Assembly: GCF_018390535.1 (NCBI RefSeq)
Contig: NZ_JAHBBW010000011.1
Coordinates: 1-64,000, forward strand
Source: Bacteroides propionicigenes
GTDB lineage: Bacteria; Bacteroidota; Bacteroidia; Bacteroidales; Bacteroidaceae
Length of the DNA: 64,000 nt
Direction: 5' to 3'
Part shown: one piece after another, positions 16,293-26,370 of the stretch
How the letters are laid out: every line of letters starts with the position of its first letter
Numbering within the stretch: the first letter of the stretch is position 1
Position numbers and translations under genes: made by a program
The notes under the pieces: model-generated
Databases searched by the model: none
What the model was told of the DNA's origin: nothing
What the model saw: only the letters and a program-made list of their open reading frames with translations

Positions 16293-18452
16293 ATGGATAT
16301 AATACAGTTTATAGCACAATTCTTCTACCGTATCCGTTATTGGCTGTTGTGGGGTGGATTTATTGTTACAGTACTGGTGGCGTACTTCACCCAGTTCCTA
16401 CCATTCAGCTATACTGTAAACAGCAACATTTATGCCGGTGTAACCAATGTCACGAATATTGACGGAAGCAAGGTTGAGAATATCAGCAGCACTTTCGATA
16501 ATCTCATCAACATAGCCAAGTCCAAAAGTACATTGGAGAACGTCTCGCTCCGTTTATTGGCTACAAACCTTGTTTACGGCGAAGAATGGCGAGACAATAT
16601 GTACATCCAGGCAAAACATTATCGCCAACTACTGCAAAGCACTCCTAAAGAAGTATTAGCCTTAGTAGACCGTACCTCATTGGAAAAAACCACAGAGAAC
16701 TTGCGGAAATATCGTCAGGAAAGCGCATCCAACTTTGTATATTCCATGTATAGCCGTCCAACGGCATTTTATGGTTTCGAAGCTCTTGACCAGATAGTCG
16801 TGAAACGTCTGGGAGCCAGTGACTTGATAAGTTTCACTTACACAACAGCAGATCCGGGCATCACACAAAACACTATTAAGATTTTAGAGGATGAACTCAT
16901 CAAGGCATACGAGATACTTCGTTTCAGTGCTACCAATAGCGCCATTGCTTACTTTGAAGAACAGGTCAGACTTGCAAAAATAAACCTGAATAAGGAAGAA
17001 GACAATCTAATGCAATATAACGTAGAACATTCAGTTATCAACTATGACAATCAAAGTAAAGAACTGGCAATAACCAAGTACTCTCTGGATGACCGTGAAG
17101 AACTTGCCCAACGGACATATAAGAGCGCTGTAGCGCTCCGCCAAATGCTGGAAGGGAAAATGGATGTTCGTGCCAAAATCATACGGGACAACACAAAATT
17201 GCTCAAAGAACTGGAGAAAGTGACAGAACTGAACCAAAACATTCTGGAGCAAGAAATCTTTTCGACAGATACGGATTTAGAAAGCAGTAAGCAATTACAA
17301 CAAGATAAAACCGAGTTACGAAATTCGGAAGAAAGAATCAGCCATATCTCCGACAACCTCAACGAATATAATTTCACGAAGGAAGGAGTCGGAATTGAAA
17401 GTATGGTAACGGAGTGGCTGTTGGCATGCATCAATGAAGCAAAGGCACAAGCCGAACTAAAAGTCCTCCAAGAGCGTCGGAACGACATATTGAATCAATA
17501 CCGGGAATTCGCTCCTGTTGGCACTCAAGTAAAGCGAAAAGAACGCGCTATCGGCATAGCCGAAGACACCTATCGCGAGCAGCTCCGGGGATTGTCCGAA
17601 GCACGGTTGCGTCTGCAAAACATAAAAATGACGACAGCCAATCTGCAAATCATCTCTCCACCCGAATTTCCGCTCACCGATAACGGTCGCAAACGGATGC
17701 TTTACATCATAGCCGCCCTGATAGGAAGCTTGATTTTCATCACTTTCTACTTCCTCATCATCGAGCTTATAGACCGTACGCTACGGGATGCGGAACGTAG
17801 CCATCGTCTTAGCGGCCTGCCTGTCATCGCTGCATTCAACGGTATCAGTAACTTGAAGTTCCGAGGTTTCTTAAAAGCCTGCAACCGTCGTGCCGCAGCC
17901 TATTCCTGTCGCCAGCTCAACAAGCATCTGGCAACAGGGCGACCTACCATTATAAACCTGCTTAGTATGGAGGAGCGTGAAGGAAAAAGTTTTCTGGCTA
18001 AATATTTTGCCGACCATTGGACTTCCGAAGGACTCCGCATACGTATCGTGAGACATGACGTCGACTTCGAAATCAATGATAAAAGATTCATTCAGGCTCA
18101 GCAGTTATCTGATTTCTGGCAACTGAACTCTGCGGAACAGATACCAGATATAATTCTTATAGAATATCCGGCTATAAACAGTGCCAGTCTTCCTTTGGCG
18201 GTACTAAAACAAGCTGATTTCAACTTACTCATAGCAAATGCCTGTCGTCTGTGGGGTAAAAATGATGACATTAACCTGAAATCCCTAAAAGAAATATTGG
18301 GTGACACTCCGTTATCACTTTATCTCAATAATGCCGACCGTGAAGTTGTGGAAACATTCACCGGTGAGTTGCCTCCCCATACACCTCTTCACAGCTTTGT
18401 CAGCCGATTGTCACAACTGGGACTGACAGCTAAAAAAGCCGCCGTAAAATGA
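16293..18452 (+). CDS. Wzc-like chain-length protein with degenerate ATPase domain
   Basis: A polysaccharide co-polymerase of 719 residues. A first membrane segment (about 14-36) and a second one (about 470-492) flank a long periplasmic region with coiled coil (220-450). After the second segment comes a cytoplasmic domain resembling bacterial tyrosine kinases. The P-loop reads EEREGKSFLA with K565-S566, but the Walker A' motif is weak (RIVRHDVDFE) and the tail ends AKKAAVK without the Tyr cluster of Wzc/CpsD. ATP binding is possible, while autophosphorylation on tyrosine is unlikely. It overlaps the Wzy-like gene by 4 bp (ATGA). Confidence 0.85.
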   Translation: MDIIQFIAQFFYRIRYWLLWGGFIVTVLVAYFTQFLPFSYTVNSNIYAGVTNVTNIDGSKVENISSTFDNLINIAKSKSTLENVSLRLLATNLVYGEEWRDNMYIQAKHYRQLLQSTPKEVLALVDRTSLEKTTENLRKYRQESASNFVYSMYSRPTAFYGFEALDQIVVKRLGASDLISFTYTTADPGITQNTIKILEDELIKAYEILRFSATNSAIAYFEEQVRLAKINLNKEEDNLMQYNVEHSVINYDNQSKELAITKYSLDDREELAQRTYKSAVALRQMLEGKMDVRAKIIRDNTKLLKELEKVTELNQNILEQEIFSTDTDLESSKQLQQDKTELRNSEERISHISDNLNEYNFTKEGVGIESMVTEWLLACINEAKAQAELKVLQERRNDILNQYREFAPVGTQVKRKERAIGIAEDTYREQLRGLSEARLRLQNIKMTTANLQIISPPEFPLTDNGRKRMLYIIAALIGSLIFITFYFLIIELIDRTLRDAERSHRLSGLPVIAAFNGISNLKFRGFLKACNRRAAAYSCRQLNKHLATGRPTIINLLSMEEREGKSFLAKYFADHWTSEGLRIRIVRHDVDFEINDKRFIQAQQLSDFWQLNSAEQIPDIILIEYPAINSASLPLAVLKQADFNLLIANACRLWGKNDDINLKSLKEILGDTPLSLYLNNADREVVETFTGELPPHTPLHSFVSRLSQLGLTAKKAAVK

Positions 18453-19927
18453 GTATAAAGCGCAGTTACATATCATCTCCTACCCTGACCTTTGCCATAC
18501 TCTGCATGGGATTAGGCTGCATCGTATCAGCGGTTCTGAACCAGAATTTAGCGATAGCGGGACTGGTAGCCATACTGCCCGCATTTTTCTGCATTTTGAT
18601 TTTACATCTCCGCAAACCGGAACGTTTCATATTCCTGTTGTTCATATTCAATTACTTTTTTACTCCGCTGGCACGTTACAGCCGGCAAGACGGACTTAGT
18701 GTATTGTCTGACATTATCTGGTGGAGCGTATTGCTTATTATCATTGTTCAAACGGCATTACGATATCCTTTCCCTTGGAAGCAATCCCGTAACCTCCTTA
18801 CCATAGGAGGTGCGGCATTGGCAGTATATTGTCTTTTGGAAGTTGTCAATCCCACTGCATCTCTGGAAGCGTGGGTTTATTCCAGAATGTTTATTTATAA
18901 TACCTTTCTGGTATCATTAATCACGGTGTTGTTGGCAACATCCTATAAGCAAGTCAACCGCTTGATATTCCTATTCTCCATACTTACGCTAATTGCCATT
19001 CTAAAAGGATTCTGCCAGAAATTTATCGGGTTCGATGCAATTGAATATAATGCCATGATGGAGAGCGGTATGTACAAAACACACCTATTACCTCAAATAA
19101 CCCGTTATTTCTCAATCTTCACCGATGCGGGGAATTATGGTTCTAATATGGGATTTGCCTGTGTTGTATTTGGCATAACAGGCTTGTTTACCAAGAAATT
19201 CAGCCTAAAAGTCTATTATATCTGTATTTCCGTATTGTCATTATATTCCATGTTCATTACGGGTACCCGGGGAGCTATCGTAGTGCCTTTGGGCGGTCTG
19301 TTACTTTTTGCACTCATCAGTAAAAACATCAAATTGATGAGTATCACTACCATAGTAGGAGTTTGTATCTATGTATTCTTTGCCTTTACTTACGTAGGAG
19401 AAAGCAATTACATGATACGGCGTATGCGTACGGCATTCCGTCCCAACAAAGACGCCTCCTATCTGGTAAGAAAAAGAAATCAGCAAAGATTAGCGGAATA
19501 TCTGAAATACAAACCATTTGGCGAAGGTCTCGGATTGGGTGGAGTGGAAGCCCGAAGATTTGGCAACCGACTGACCACTAATATCCCCAATGATTCCACC
19601 TATGTCAAGATTTGGACGGAAACCGGAATTGTGGGTATCCTCCTGTACTTGCTGATTTATGCAGGAAGTCTTCTGTGGGGATGCTATTACATTATGTTCA
19701 AAGTCAGGAATAAAGAACTGCGCCATTTGCTTACCGCACTTGCCTGCGGCATATTCGGCATGATGATTAGTGCATATGGCAACGCATTCTTCACCCAATT
19801 CCCCACCGGCGCCATGATGATTATGTTTTTGGCCATACTGATAAACGGAAAATATATAGACGAACGTCTGACAATTGAAAAACAGCAAGCATTATTAACC
19901 GCAACTAAAAAAGATTCAACGATATGA
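18449..19927 (+). CDS. Wzy-like O-antigen polymerase / ligase family membrane protein
   Basis: A polytopic inner-membrane protein of 492 residues with about ten to twelve hydrophobic segments. The family signature region is present: a TGTRGAI loop followed by a membrane segment, then a large periplasmic loop (about 315-390) with KPFGEGLGLGG and NDSTYVKIWTETGIVG, typical of the Wzy_C domain. It presumably polymerises repeat units at the periplasmic face. Four-base overlaps with both neighbours show tight translational coupling. Ligase function (WaaL) cannot be excluded by sequence, but the operon suits a polymerase. Confidence 0.85.
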   Translation: MSIKRSYISSPTLTFAILCMGLGCIVSAVLNQNLAIAGLVAILPAFFCILILHLRKPERFIFLLFIFNYFFTPLARYSRQDGLSVLSDIIWWSVLLIIIVQTALRYPFPWKQSRNLLTIGGAALAVYCLLEVVNPTASLEAWVYSRMFIYNTFLVSLITVLLATSYKQVNRLIFLFSILTLIAILKGFCQKFIGFDAIEYNAMMESGMYKTHLLPQITRYFSIFTDAGNYGSNMGFACVVFGITGLFTKKFSLKVYYICISVLSLYSMFITGTRGAIVVPLGGLLLFALISKNIKLMSITTIVGVCIYVFFAFTYVGESNYMIRRMRTAFRPNKDASYLVRKRNQQRLAEYLKYKPFGEGLGLGGVEARRFGNRLTTNIPNDSTYVKIWTETGIVGILLYLLIYAGSLLWGCYYIMFKVRNKELRHLLTALACGIFGMMISAYGNAFFTQFPTGAMMIMFLAILINGKYIDERLTIEKQQALLTATKKDSTI

Positions 19928-21114
19928 TATCCAGCATTTTTAACATATTCAGTTTAGACTGGTGGATGGACGAGAATAACAATGCGTTACAAATGACAGA
20001 TTCCGTCCTGTTCCTATTACTAACTATTCCGGTGGCATATTTGTTAATTTGCGCACTTTTCTCGCTTGGAAAGTATAAGAACCCTTATCCGGCAGCAACC
20101 GTACAGCATCGTTTTCTGGTGCTTTTCACAGTATTGCGCAATGGAAAAGAAGTGATTGAATCTATCAACCATTTTCTTGACACCCAGCAATATCCGCGCG
20201 ACAAGTACGATGTGGCCGTCGCAGCTACCCAATTGCCCGAAGAAGATCTCATTGCTTTGCTGCAAATGCCTGTAAACATCGTAGTGCCCGACAAAGAATA
20301 CTGTACCAAGATTTATGCTATCCAGCAAGTCATGGAGCGTTATGCTCCCGATGAGTATGATATGATTGTAATCTTCAACTCCGACAATCATATTGTGCCA
20401 AATGCCCTCAGCCTGTTCAATGATGCTTACTATTCCGGTTGCGATTCTATCCAAGCACACCGGATGGCGGAGAATCTAAACACCAGCATTGCCGTTCTAA
20501 ATGCCACCAGCGAAGAAATCAACAACAATCTTTTCCGTCTGGCTCATACCCGTATGGGCTTTTCCTCGGCTCTTATCGGTTCTGCCATGGCATTCGATTT
20601 TGCCATGTTCCACGAACGTGCTCCCAAGTTGAAAGGTTCCGACTTGAGTAAAGCGATGGAAACCGTCTTGCTGGAACAGAATATCTATACTGAATATTTG
20701 GAAACAGTAGTATGCTTCAGTAAGAAAGAAGACAATGCAGACGGCTACCAAACCCAACGCATGGGCTGGCTCCGTTCACAATATACCAGTACATTCTTCG
20801 CACTGAGATATCTTCCGTTGGTATTGCTGAAAGGCGAATGGGACTATGCCCTCAAACTCTTCCAATGGCTGATGCCTTCCCGCTTCTTACTTATCGCACT
20901 GATTATGCTGTGTACAATAGGAATCACCCTATTAGACTGGACTTTAGCTCCCAAATGGTACATACTGCTTGCGGTTCTTATCCTCTCATTCCTCATGGCG
21001 CTGCCCGAAGGAGAAATAAGCCGACGTCTCCGCAAAGCTATCTGGGCGCTCCCTGTCCTTATATTTACAGCTATATTCAGCCATATAAAACGTTTTTTCT
21101 ACAAAAAGAAATAA
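19924..21114 (+). CDS. Membrane-bound GT2 glycosyltransferase
   Basis: A family-2 glycosyltransferase of 396 residues with one N-terminal and two to three C-terminal membrane segments, the cellulose-synthase-like layout. It is a paralogue of 35525-36697: both carry the block NLNTxxAxLxATSEEINNxxFRLxHxxxGxSxALIGSxMAF. The acidic motif is FNSDNH (DADN in the paralogue), and the QxxRW region reads QTQRMGWLRSQY, so both catalytic motifs are off consensus. It overlaps the polymerase gene by 4 bp. Confidence 0.85.
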   Translation: MISSIFNIFSLDWWMDENNNALQMTDSVLFLLLTIPVAYLLICALFSLGKYKNPYPAATVQHRFLVLFTVLRNGKEVIESINHFLDTQQYPRDKYDVAVAATQLPEEDLIALLQMPVNIVVPDKEYCTKIYAIQQVMERYAPDEYDMIVIFNSDNHIVPNALSLFNDAYYSGCDSIQAHRMAENLNTSIAVLNATSEEINNNLFRLAHTRMGFSSALIGSAMAFDFAMFHERAPKLKGSDLSKAMETVLLEQNIYTEYLETVVCFSKKEDNADGYQTQRMGWLRSQYTSTFFALRYLPLVLLKGEWDYALKLFQWLMPSRFLLIALIMLCTIGITLLDWTLAPKWYILLAVLILSFLMALPEGEISRRLRKAIWALPVLIFTAIFSHIKRFFYKKK

Positions 21115-21126
21115 GGGATATACACC

Positions 21127-22254
21127 ATGAAAATAGCCATAGAAGCCCAACGGATATTTCGTCCCAACAAGCACGGTATGGATTTCGTAGCACTGGAGAC
21201 CATCCGCGAATTGCAGAAACGGAATGACGGCAATGAATATTACATTATCGTCGCTCCGGGCGAAGACCGTTGTCTGGAGGAATCCGCCAACCTCTCCATA
21301 GTAGAAGTGGCATGTCCCACTTACCCGCTTTGGGAGCAGATAGCCCTGCCATGGGCTGTCAAACGCTTAGGAGTAGACTTGCTGCACTGCACGTCCAACA
21401 CGGCTCCGCTATGGTGTCCGGTTCCTTTGGTGCTGACACTTCACGACATTATCTATCTGGAACCCAGACAACATCGCAGCCCCTCGCTTTATCAGGAAAT
21501 GGGCTGGTACTATCGCCGTCTGACCGTTCCCCGCATTCTGAAAAAATGCCGGAAAATCATCACAGTCTCCTACTTTGAATGCAACCGCATACGCAAGGCT
21601 CTAAACATCCCCACAAATCGTATTATGACTATCTACAATGGTTACAACAAGCATTTCTACCCTATGGAAAGCATAGATATGCAAATTGTCAACCGTTATA
21701 TTCCTCAGAAAGACTTCTTATTCTTTTTGGGCAACACCGACCCCAAAAAGAATGCGGCAAGGGTATTGAAAGCCTACAGCCTTTATCTGGAGAAATCCTC
21801 CGTCAAACGTCCCTTACTTATCGCAGACCTCAAAGAGACCTACATAGACAGTCTGTTGCAACAAGAGGGAATCGGCGAGAATCTGAAACAGCACCTTTAT
21901 TATCCGGGCTACATCATCAATACCGACCTTGCCACATTGTATAATGCCGCATTCGCTTTCCTCTACCCCTCGCTGCGCGAAAGTTTCGGTATTCCTTTGG
22001 TAGAAGCCATGGCTTGCGGTACTCCGGTCGTCACAGGAAACACCTCTTCCATGCCGGAAGTAGGCGGTCCGGGCATACTTGCCACAGACCCTTACAAACC
22101 GGAAGAAATAGCCGATGCAGTGTTGCGTCTTGAAAATGAGGAAACGCTCTACCACAAGCAACGGGAGTATGGATTGTTACGTGCCCGACAATTTTCGTGG
22201 GAAAAGACAGCCGATGAGCTGATTAAAGTGTATCAATCTTTTGCCTATAAATAA
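21127..22254 (+). CDS. GT4-type glycosyltransferase
   Basis: A GT-B fold retaining glycosyltransferase of 375 residues (Glycos_transf_1). The C-terminal nucleotide-sugar site is typical: FFLGNTDPKKN, then SLRESFGIPLVEAMACGTPVVTGNTSSMPEV with the E-x7-E motif. There is no membrane segment. It acts in the cytoplasm on the lipid-linked oligosaccharide. The frame runs past the start of the next gene's open region, and the next start is 10 bp downstream. Confidence 0.9.
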   Translation: MKIAIEAQRIFRPNKHGMDFVALETIRELQKRNDGNEYYIIVAPGEDRCLEESANLSIVEVACPTYPLWEQIALPWAVKRLGVDLLHCTSNTAPLWCPVPLVLTLHDIIYLEPRQHRSPSLYQEMGWYYRRLTVPRILKKCRKIITVSYFECNRIRKALNIPTNRIMTIYNGYNKHFYPMESIDMQIVNRYIPQKDFLFFLGNTDPKKNAARVLKAYSLYLEKSSVKRPLLIADLKETYIDSLLQQEGIGENLKQHLYYPGYIINTDLATLYNAAFAFLYPSLRESFGIPLVEAMACGTPVVTGNTSSMPEVGGPGILATDPYKPEEIADAVLRLENEETLYHKQREYGLLRARQFSWEKTADELIKVYQSFAYK

Positions 22255-22264
22255 CAACCGCATT

Positions 22265-23386
22265 ATGAAAACCCTTTTCCTCGTCTTTTACGGATTTCAA
22301 GAGTACAATGGTATCAGTAAGAAAATCAGATACCAGGTAGATGCTCTTAAGCAATGTGGAATGGACGTCCGCACCTGCCACTATGAGGTTACAGGCAGCG
22401 GAGACAGGCAGTGGATGATTGACGGGAAAGTACTTGCCGATTTAGGAAAAGGCATAACAGCCAAACTGAAAAAAAGACTGTCATTCACCCCTATCGTGCA
22501 GTATGTACGGGAAGAGAAAATACAATGCGTATATATCCGTTCCTATCACAACGCCAACCCTTTCACCATCCATTTCGTGAAAGCGCTGAAGAAGCAAGGC
22601 GTTAAGCTACTGTTGGAGATACCCACTTATCCTTACGACCAGGAATACTCCTCCGGCAAGGAAAAAGTGCAGCTCTATACAGACAAGCTATTCCGCCATG
22701 CGTTCTGCAAGTATGTCGATTTCATTGTCACATTCTCCAATGATGAGAAAATATTCGGCCGTCCCACCATCCGCATATCCAACGGAATAGATTTTGCCCA
22801 CATTCCTCTACGCTCTCCCCTGCATGACACGAGTAAGGAACTCCACCTGATAGGAGTCGCCGAAATTCACTTCTGGCATGGTTTCGACCGTCTCTTGAAA
22901 GGGTTGGGAGAATACTACACCGGTAATCCCGCATACAAAGTCCATTTTCATCTGATAGGGAAAATGAGCGGGAAACGGGAAGAGGAAGAAATTGAAACAC
23001 CTATCCGCCAATATCATTTGCAGCCATATGTCACCCTGTACGGAGCAAAGCATGGTGAGGAATTAGATGCCCTTTTCAATCAGGCAGACTTCGCTGTGGG
23101 CAGTCTGGCGCGTCATCGTAGCGGCATATACAACATCAAGACACTGAAAAACCGGGAGTATGCGGCACGCGGATTCGGTTTCATCTATTCCGAAACAGAT
23201 GATGACTTCGACTGTATGCCCTATGTACTGAAAGTTCCCGCCGATGAAAGTCCTGTGGACATACCCCGGTTAATAGAGTTTTGCAGGAACATGGCTATGC
23301 CCCCGCAAGAGATAAGAAACTCTATCCAACACCTGTCGTGGAAAGAGCAAATGAAAAAAGTATATGAATATATAATTCAAATTTAA
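22265..23386 (+). CDS. Glycosyltransferase, GT-B type
   Basis: A cytoplasmic protein of 373 residues beginning MKTLFLVFYGFQEYNGISKK, the glycine-rich N-terminal pattern of GT4 enzymes. The C-terminal half has the motif LIGVAEIHFWHGFDRLLKGL and a late segment ALFNQADFAVGSLARHRSGI where other members have their E-x7-E. The final catalytic motif is weaker than in the preceding gene. ATG 22265 gives the typical N terminus. It lies 12 bp before the next gene. Confidence 0.8.
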   Translation: MKTLFLVFYGFQEYNGISKKIRYQVDALKQCGMDVRTCHYEVTGSGDRQWMIDGKVLADLGKGITAKLKKRLSFTPIVQYVREEKIQCVYIRSYHNANPFTIHFVKALKKQGVKLLLEIPTYPYDQEYSSGKEKVQLYTDKLFRHAFCKYVDFIVTFSNDEKIFGRPTIRISNGIDFAHIPLRSPLHDTSKELHLIGVAEIHFWHGFDRLLKGLGEYYTGNPAYKVHFHLIGKMSGKREEEEIETPIRQYHLQPYVTLYGAKHGEELDALFNQADFAVGSLARHRSGIYNIKTLKNREYAARGFGFIYSETDDDFDCMPYVLKVPADESPVDIPRLIEFCRNMAMPPQEIRNSIQHLSWKEQMKKVYEYIIQI

Positions 23387-23398
23387 AAATAGAATGCC

Positions 23399-24316
23399 AT
23401 GCCCGAAGTTTCCGTCATCATCCCTGTATACAATACTGCCGCCTACTTGCGCAGTACATTGGACAGCATTTGCAACCAAACCCTGAAAGAGCTGGAGATT
23501 ATTCTTATCAACGACGGTTCCACGGACGAAAGCCAAAGCATTATCGAAGAATATGCAGAACGCGATACAAGAATCCAATGGTACGTACAGCCCAATCAAG
23601 GGTTGTCCGTTGCACGTAATCAGGGATTGTTATATGCCACCGGCAGATACATCTATTTTATGGACAGTGACGATACATTAGATGTACAAGCGCTTCAACA
23701 CTGTTACACCCTATGCGAAAAGAAAGGATTGGATTTCGTATTCTTCGATGCAGAACCGTTAGTGGAATCATCAGAGAGCCAAAATATTCCACACTATAGT
23801 AGAAAAGGGAAAATAGATGAATCCATCCATCCGGGAATCGAGATGTTAGAATATGAACTTAACAACCGCTTGTTTCTTACTTCCGTTTGTCTATGTTTGG
23901 TTAACCGCTCGTTCCTAAACAGATGTTTCACTTGTTTTCACCCCGGCATTATCCATGAAGACCACACTTTTGCTATGAGAATTTATCTAAGTTCCCAGAA
24001 AGTATGTTATGTTCCCGAGACCTTTTTTAAACGAAGAATACGTTCCAACTCTATTATGACCAATCGCTTCGGGATGCGCAACATTGAAGGATACACCACC
24101 GTATGTACCCAAATACGCACTCTCGGAAAACAGCATCCCGAATGGAAGGCTGTGATTGACAAATATCTATCCTATACCCTGAATGATGTAATCTGGGCAG
24201 GCCACCGAATGACCTTCCTCGAAAAAGTAGAAACAGCTTGCCGCTTCAAGCGTCTGCAACTTGGAGGGTTTGTCAGCTTCAGAAACTGGGCTGTATTCTG
24301 GTTGAAGAAAAAATAA
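23399..24316 (+). CDS. GT2 glycosyltransferase
   Basis: A GT-A fold enzyme of 305 residues. The N-terminal SVIIPVYNTAAYL and the nucleotide-binding INDGSTDES are followed by the metal-binding YFMDSDDTLD. A C-terminal amphipathic, Lys-rich end suggests loose membrane association. It lies 8 bp before the next gene. Confidence 0.9.
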   Translation: MPEVSVIIPVYNTAAYLRSTLDSICNQTLKELEIILINDGSTDESQSIIEEYAERDTRIQWYVQPNQGLSVARNQGLLYATGRYIYFMDSDDTLDVQALQHCYTLCEKKGLDFVFFDAEPLVESSESQNIPHYSRKGKIDESIHPGIEMLEYELNNRLFLTSVCLCLVNRSFLNRCFTCFHPGIIHEDHTFAMRIYLSSQKVCYVPETFFKRRIRSNSIMTNRFGMRNIEGYTTVCTQIRTLGKQHPEWKAVIDKYLSYTLNDVIWAGHRMTFLEKVETACRFKRLQLGGFVSFRNWAVFWLKKK

Positions 24317-24324
24317 AAAAGAGT

Positions 24325-25212
24325 ATGACAGCACTTGTCTCCCTTATCACCGTCAACTACAACGGGCTGCATGACACCTGCGAAATGATTGACTCCTTTC
24401 GCAGATATGAAACCTATCCCCACTATGAAATCATTGTTGTGGACAATGGTTCTCGCCTGCCCGAAGCCGAAGAAATACGCCATAAATATCCGGACGTCAA
24501 GGTAGTGCAGAACATCAACAACGGCTTTGCAGGCGGCAATAATGCCGGATTGAAAGTTACCGAAGGAGACTACCTGTTCTTCATAAACAATGACACCCTC
24601 ATCAAAGAGCCGATTCTGGACACACTGGTGCGACGCATAGAGGCCGATCCGCAACACAACGGCGGAGTATCGCCCATGCTGAAGTTTGCCGCCCGGCCGG
24701 ACATCCTGCAATATGCAGGCTTCACGCCCCTAAGCTCCATCACCTTGCGCAACGCATCCATAGGATTCATGCAACAAGACGGTCCACGCTTCCGCACTCC
24801 CCGCGAAACCGCCTCACTGCATGGAGCCGCCATGATGGTGAGCCGGAAAGCCCTGCTGGATGCAGGACCCATGACCGAAATATACTTCCTGTTCTACGAA
24901 GAACTGGACTGGTCCGTACAAATAAAGAAAGCCGGCTACAGCCTGTGGTATGAACCCTCCGCCGTAGTCTACCACAAAGAAAGTATGACGGCACGGCGAG
25001 GAACGCCGATGCGGGAGTTCTACCTGTCGCGTGCACGAGTGCTGTTTGCCCGCAGAAACCTGCGGGGCATGAGAAAATGCCTTTCGTGCGCCTACCTCTG
25101 TCTACTCGCCGCCCCCAAGAAAGCTGCCGTATATCTGTTACACGGACAAGCCTCACTGGCAAAAGCTACCCTATGCGGCACTTGCAAAGGAATATACACC
25201 AAAAAGAAATAA
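24325..25212 (+). CDS. GT2 glycosyltransferase (rhamnosyltransferase-like)
   Basis: A protein of 295 residues with SLITVNYNGLHDT, VVDNGS, FAGGNNAGL, INNDT (DxD equivalent) and the late FFYEELDWSVQIKKAGY-type segment typical of WbbL/rhamnosyltransferase-like GT2 enzymes. The acceptor and sugar cannot be deduced. It is the last gene of the rightward operon; 108 bp without evident terminator separate it from the convergent nuclease gene. Confidence 0.88.
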   Translation: MTALVSLITVNYNGLHDTCEMIDSFRRYETYPHYEIIVVDNGSRLPEAEEIRHKYPDVKVVQNINNGFAGGNNAGLKVTEGDYLFFINNDTLIKEPILDTLVRRIEADPQHNGGVSPMLKFAARPDILQYAGFTPLSSITLRNASIGFMQQDGPRFRTPRETASLHGAAMMVSRKALLDAGPMTEIYFLFYEELDWSVQIKKAGYSLWYEPSAVVYHKESMTARRGTPMREFYLSRARVLFARRNLRGMRKCLSCAYLCLLAAPKKAAVYLLHGQASLAKATLCGTCKGIYTKKK

Positions 25213-25320
25213 CCCCTTTATTCCATTTTCATATCTTCTCCAGTAGCAAGGTAATACTTACCGCTCACTCCTCCTCAAGCTCTTTGAATCTTATATCGGA
25301 TTTCTTTCTATCTTCCATAA

Positions 25321-26370
25321 TCACATTTCCTTTAGAGGTTTCTCCGCAGCACGTTTCACTTCATTGATTTCGTTGATGAGCTGTTCGGTTGTAGGCAAGT
25401 AGAGTTGATATTTGCTTGCGAGAATTGTTTGGTTGCTTTCCGGCAAAGCCAACTTCACCGCCGTATCGTTCTTGTCGGTGCAGAGCAGAATACCGATAGT
25501 GGGGTTCTCATCCTCCGTCTTCACACAGCGGTCGTAATAATTGACATACATCTGCAACTGCCCAAGGTCTTGGTGGGTGAGTTTCTGCGTCTTGAGTTCA
25601 ATCACCACAAACGAACGCAACAGGCGGTTGTAGAACACGAGGTCGGCAAAGTATTCGTCATCCTCCACGAGTATTCGCTTCTGCCTTGCCACGAAAGAAA
25701 AGCCCTTGCCCATTTCAAGCAGGAAGTCGGCAATGTGCGATATGATAGCGCTCTCCAACTCTTTTTCGTAATAAGAAGCACGGCGTTCCAATCCGAGGAA
25801 TTCCAGTACCATCGGGTCTTTGATAATCTCCGTGGGCGATTCGGGAATCCGTTGTCCCCGCGCCACGGCAAGTACCGCTTCCTTGTCGTTGCTAAGCAAC
25901 AGACGCTCATAGAGCAAGGAGTTAATTTGGCGTTCCAACTCGCGCTTCGTCCAGCCGTTGTTCACTGCTTCGAGTTGGTAATACTCGCGTTTATCGGTGT
26001 CGGGTATGGCAATCAGCAACTTATATTGCGACCAATTCAATTGCGAACACACTGTATTCGCAATTGGGTAAGTACGATAAAACTGGCGGCAGATTTCGAG
26101 TTGGCGCACTGAGAAACCGCTGCCATAGTCGGGCGCAATACACTTGGAGAGGTTCTTGATAAGGTACGAGCCATAGTCGGCGCGTTCCTTGCCCTGCTGC
26201 TCTTTCTCGAAAATGCGCTTGCCGATGCTCCAATACATCTGCACCCGGCAGAAGTCCACACTCCGCACGGCATTGGCACGTGCATTATCAATTATCTGTT
26301 TGATTTCGCCCACGAACCCTTCCAAGGAATCGTGGGGAACATTTACCATTTCATTCTTCATATCACCCAT
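25321..26370 (-). CDS. DUF1016 (YhcG-type) PD-(D/E)XK nuclease family protein
   Basis: A protein of 349 residues with an N-terminal winged-helix-like DUF1016 region (about 10-160: MYWSIGKRIFEKEQQG, LSKCIAPDYGSGFSVRQLEICRQFY) and a C-terminal restriction-endonuclease-like domain. Candidate catalytic residues are the Asp in YFADLVFYN and the Glu/Lys in VVIELKTQKL, all present. In other bacteria such genes occur beside type I restriction genes or phage defence islands. Here it stands alone next to a gene remnant (26363-26482), so it may be what is left of a larger locus. Its function is not established. Confidence 0.85.
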   Translation of the reverse strand: MGDMKNEMVNVPHDSLEGFVGEIKQIIDNARANAVRSVDFCRVQMYWSIGKRIFEKEQQGKERADYGSYLIKNLSKCIAPDYGSGFSVRQLEICRQFYRTYPIANTVCSQLNWSQYKLLIAIPDTDKREYYQLEAVNNGWTKRELERQINSLLYERLLLSNDKEAVLAVARGQRIPESPTEIIKDPMVLEFLGLERRASYYEKELESAIISHIADFLLEMGKGFSFVARQKRILVEDDEYFADLVFYNRLLRSFVVIELKTQKLTHQDLGQLQMYVNYYDRCVKTEDENPTIGILLCTDKNDTAVKLALPESNQTILASKYQLYLPTTEQLINEINEVKRAAEKPLKEM

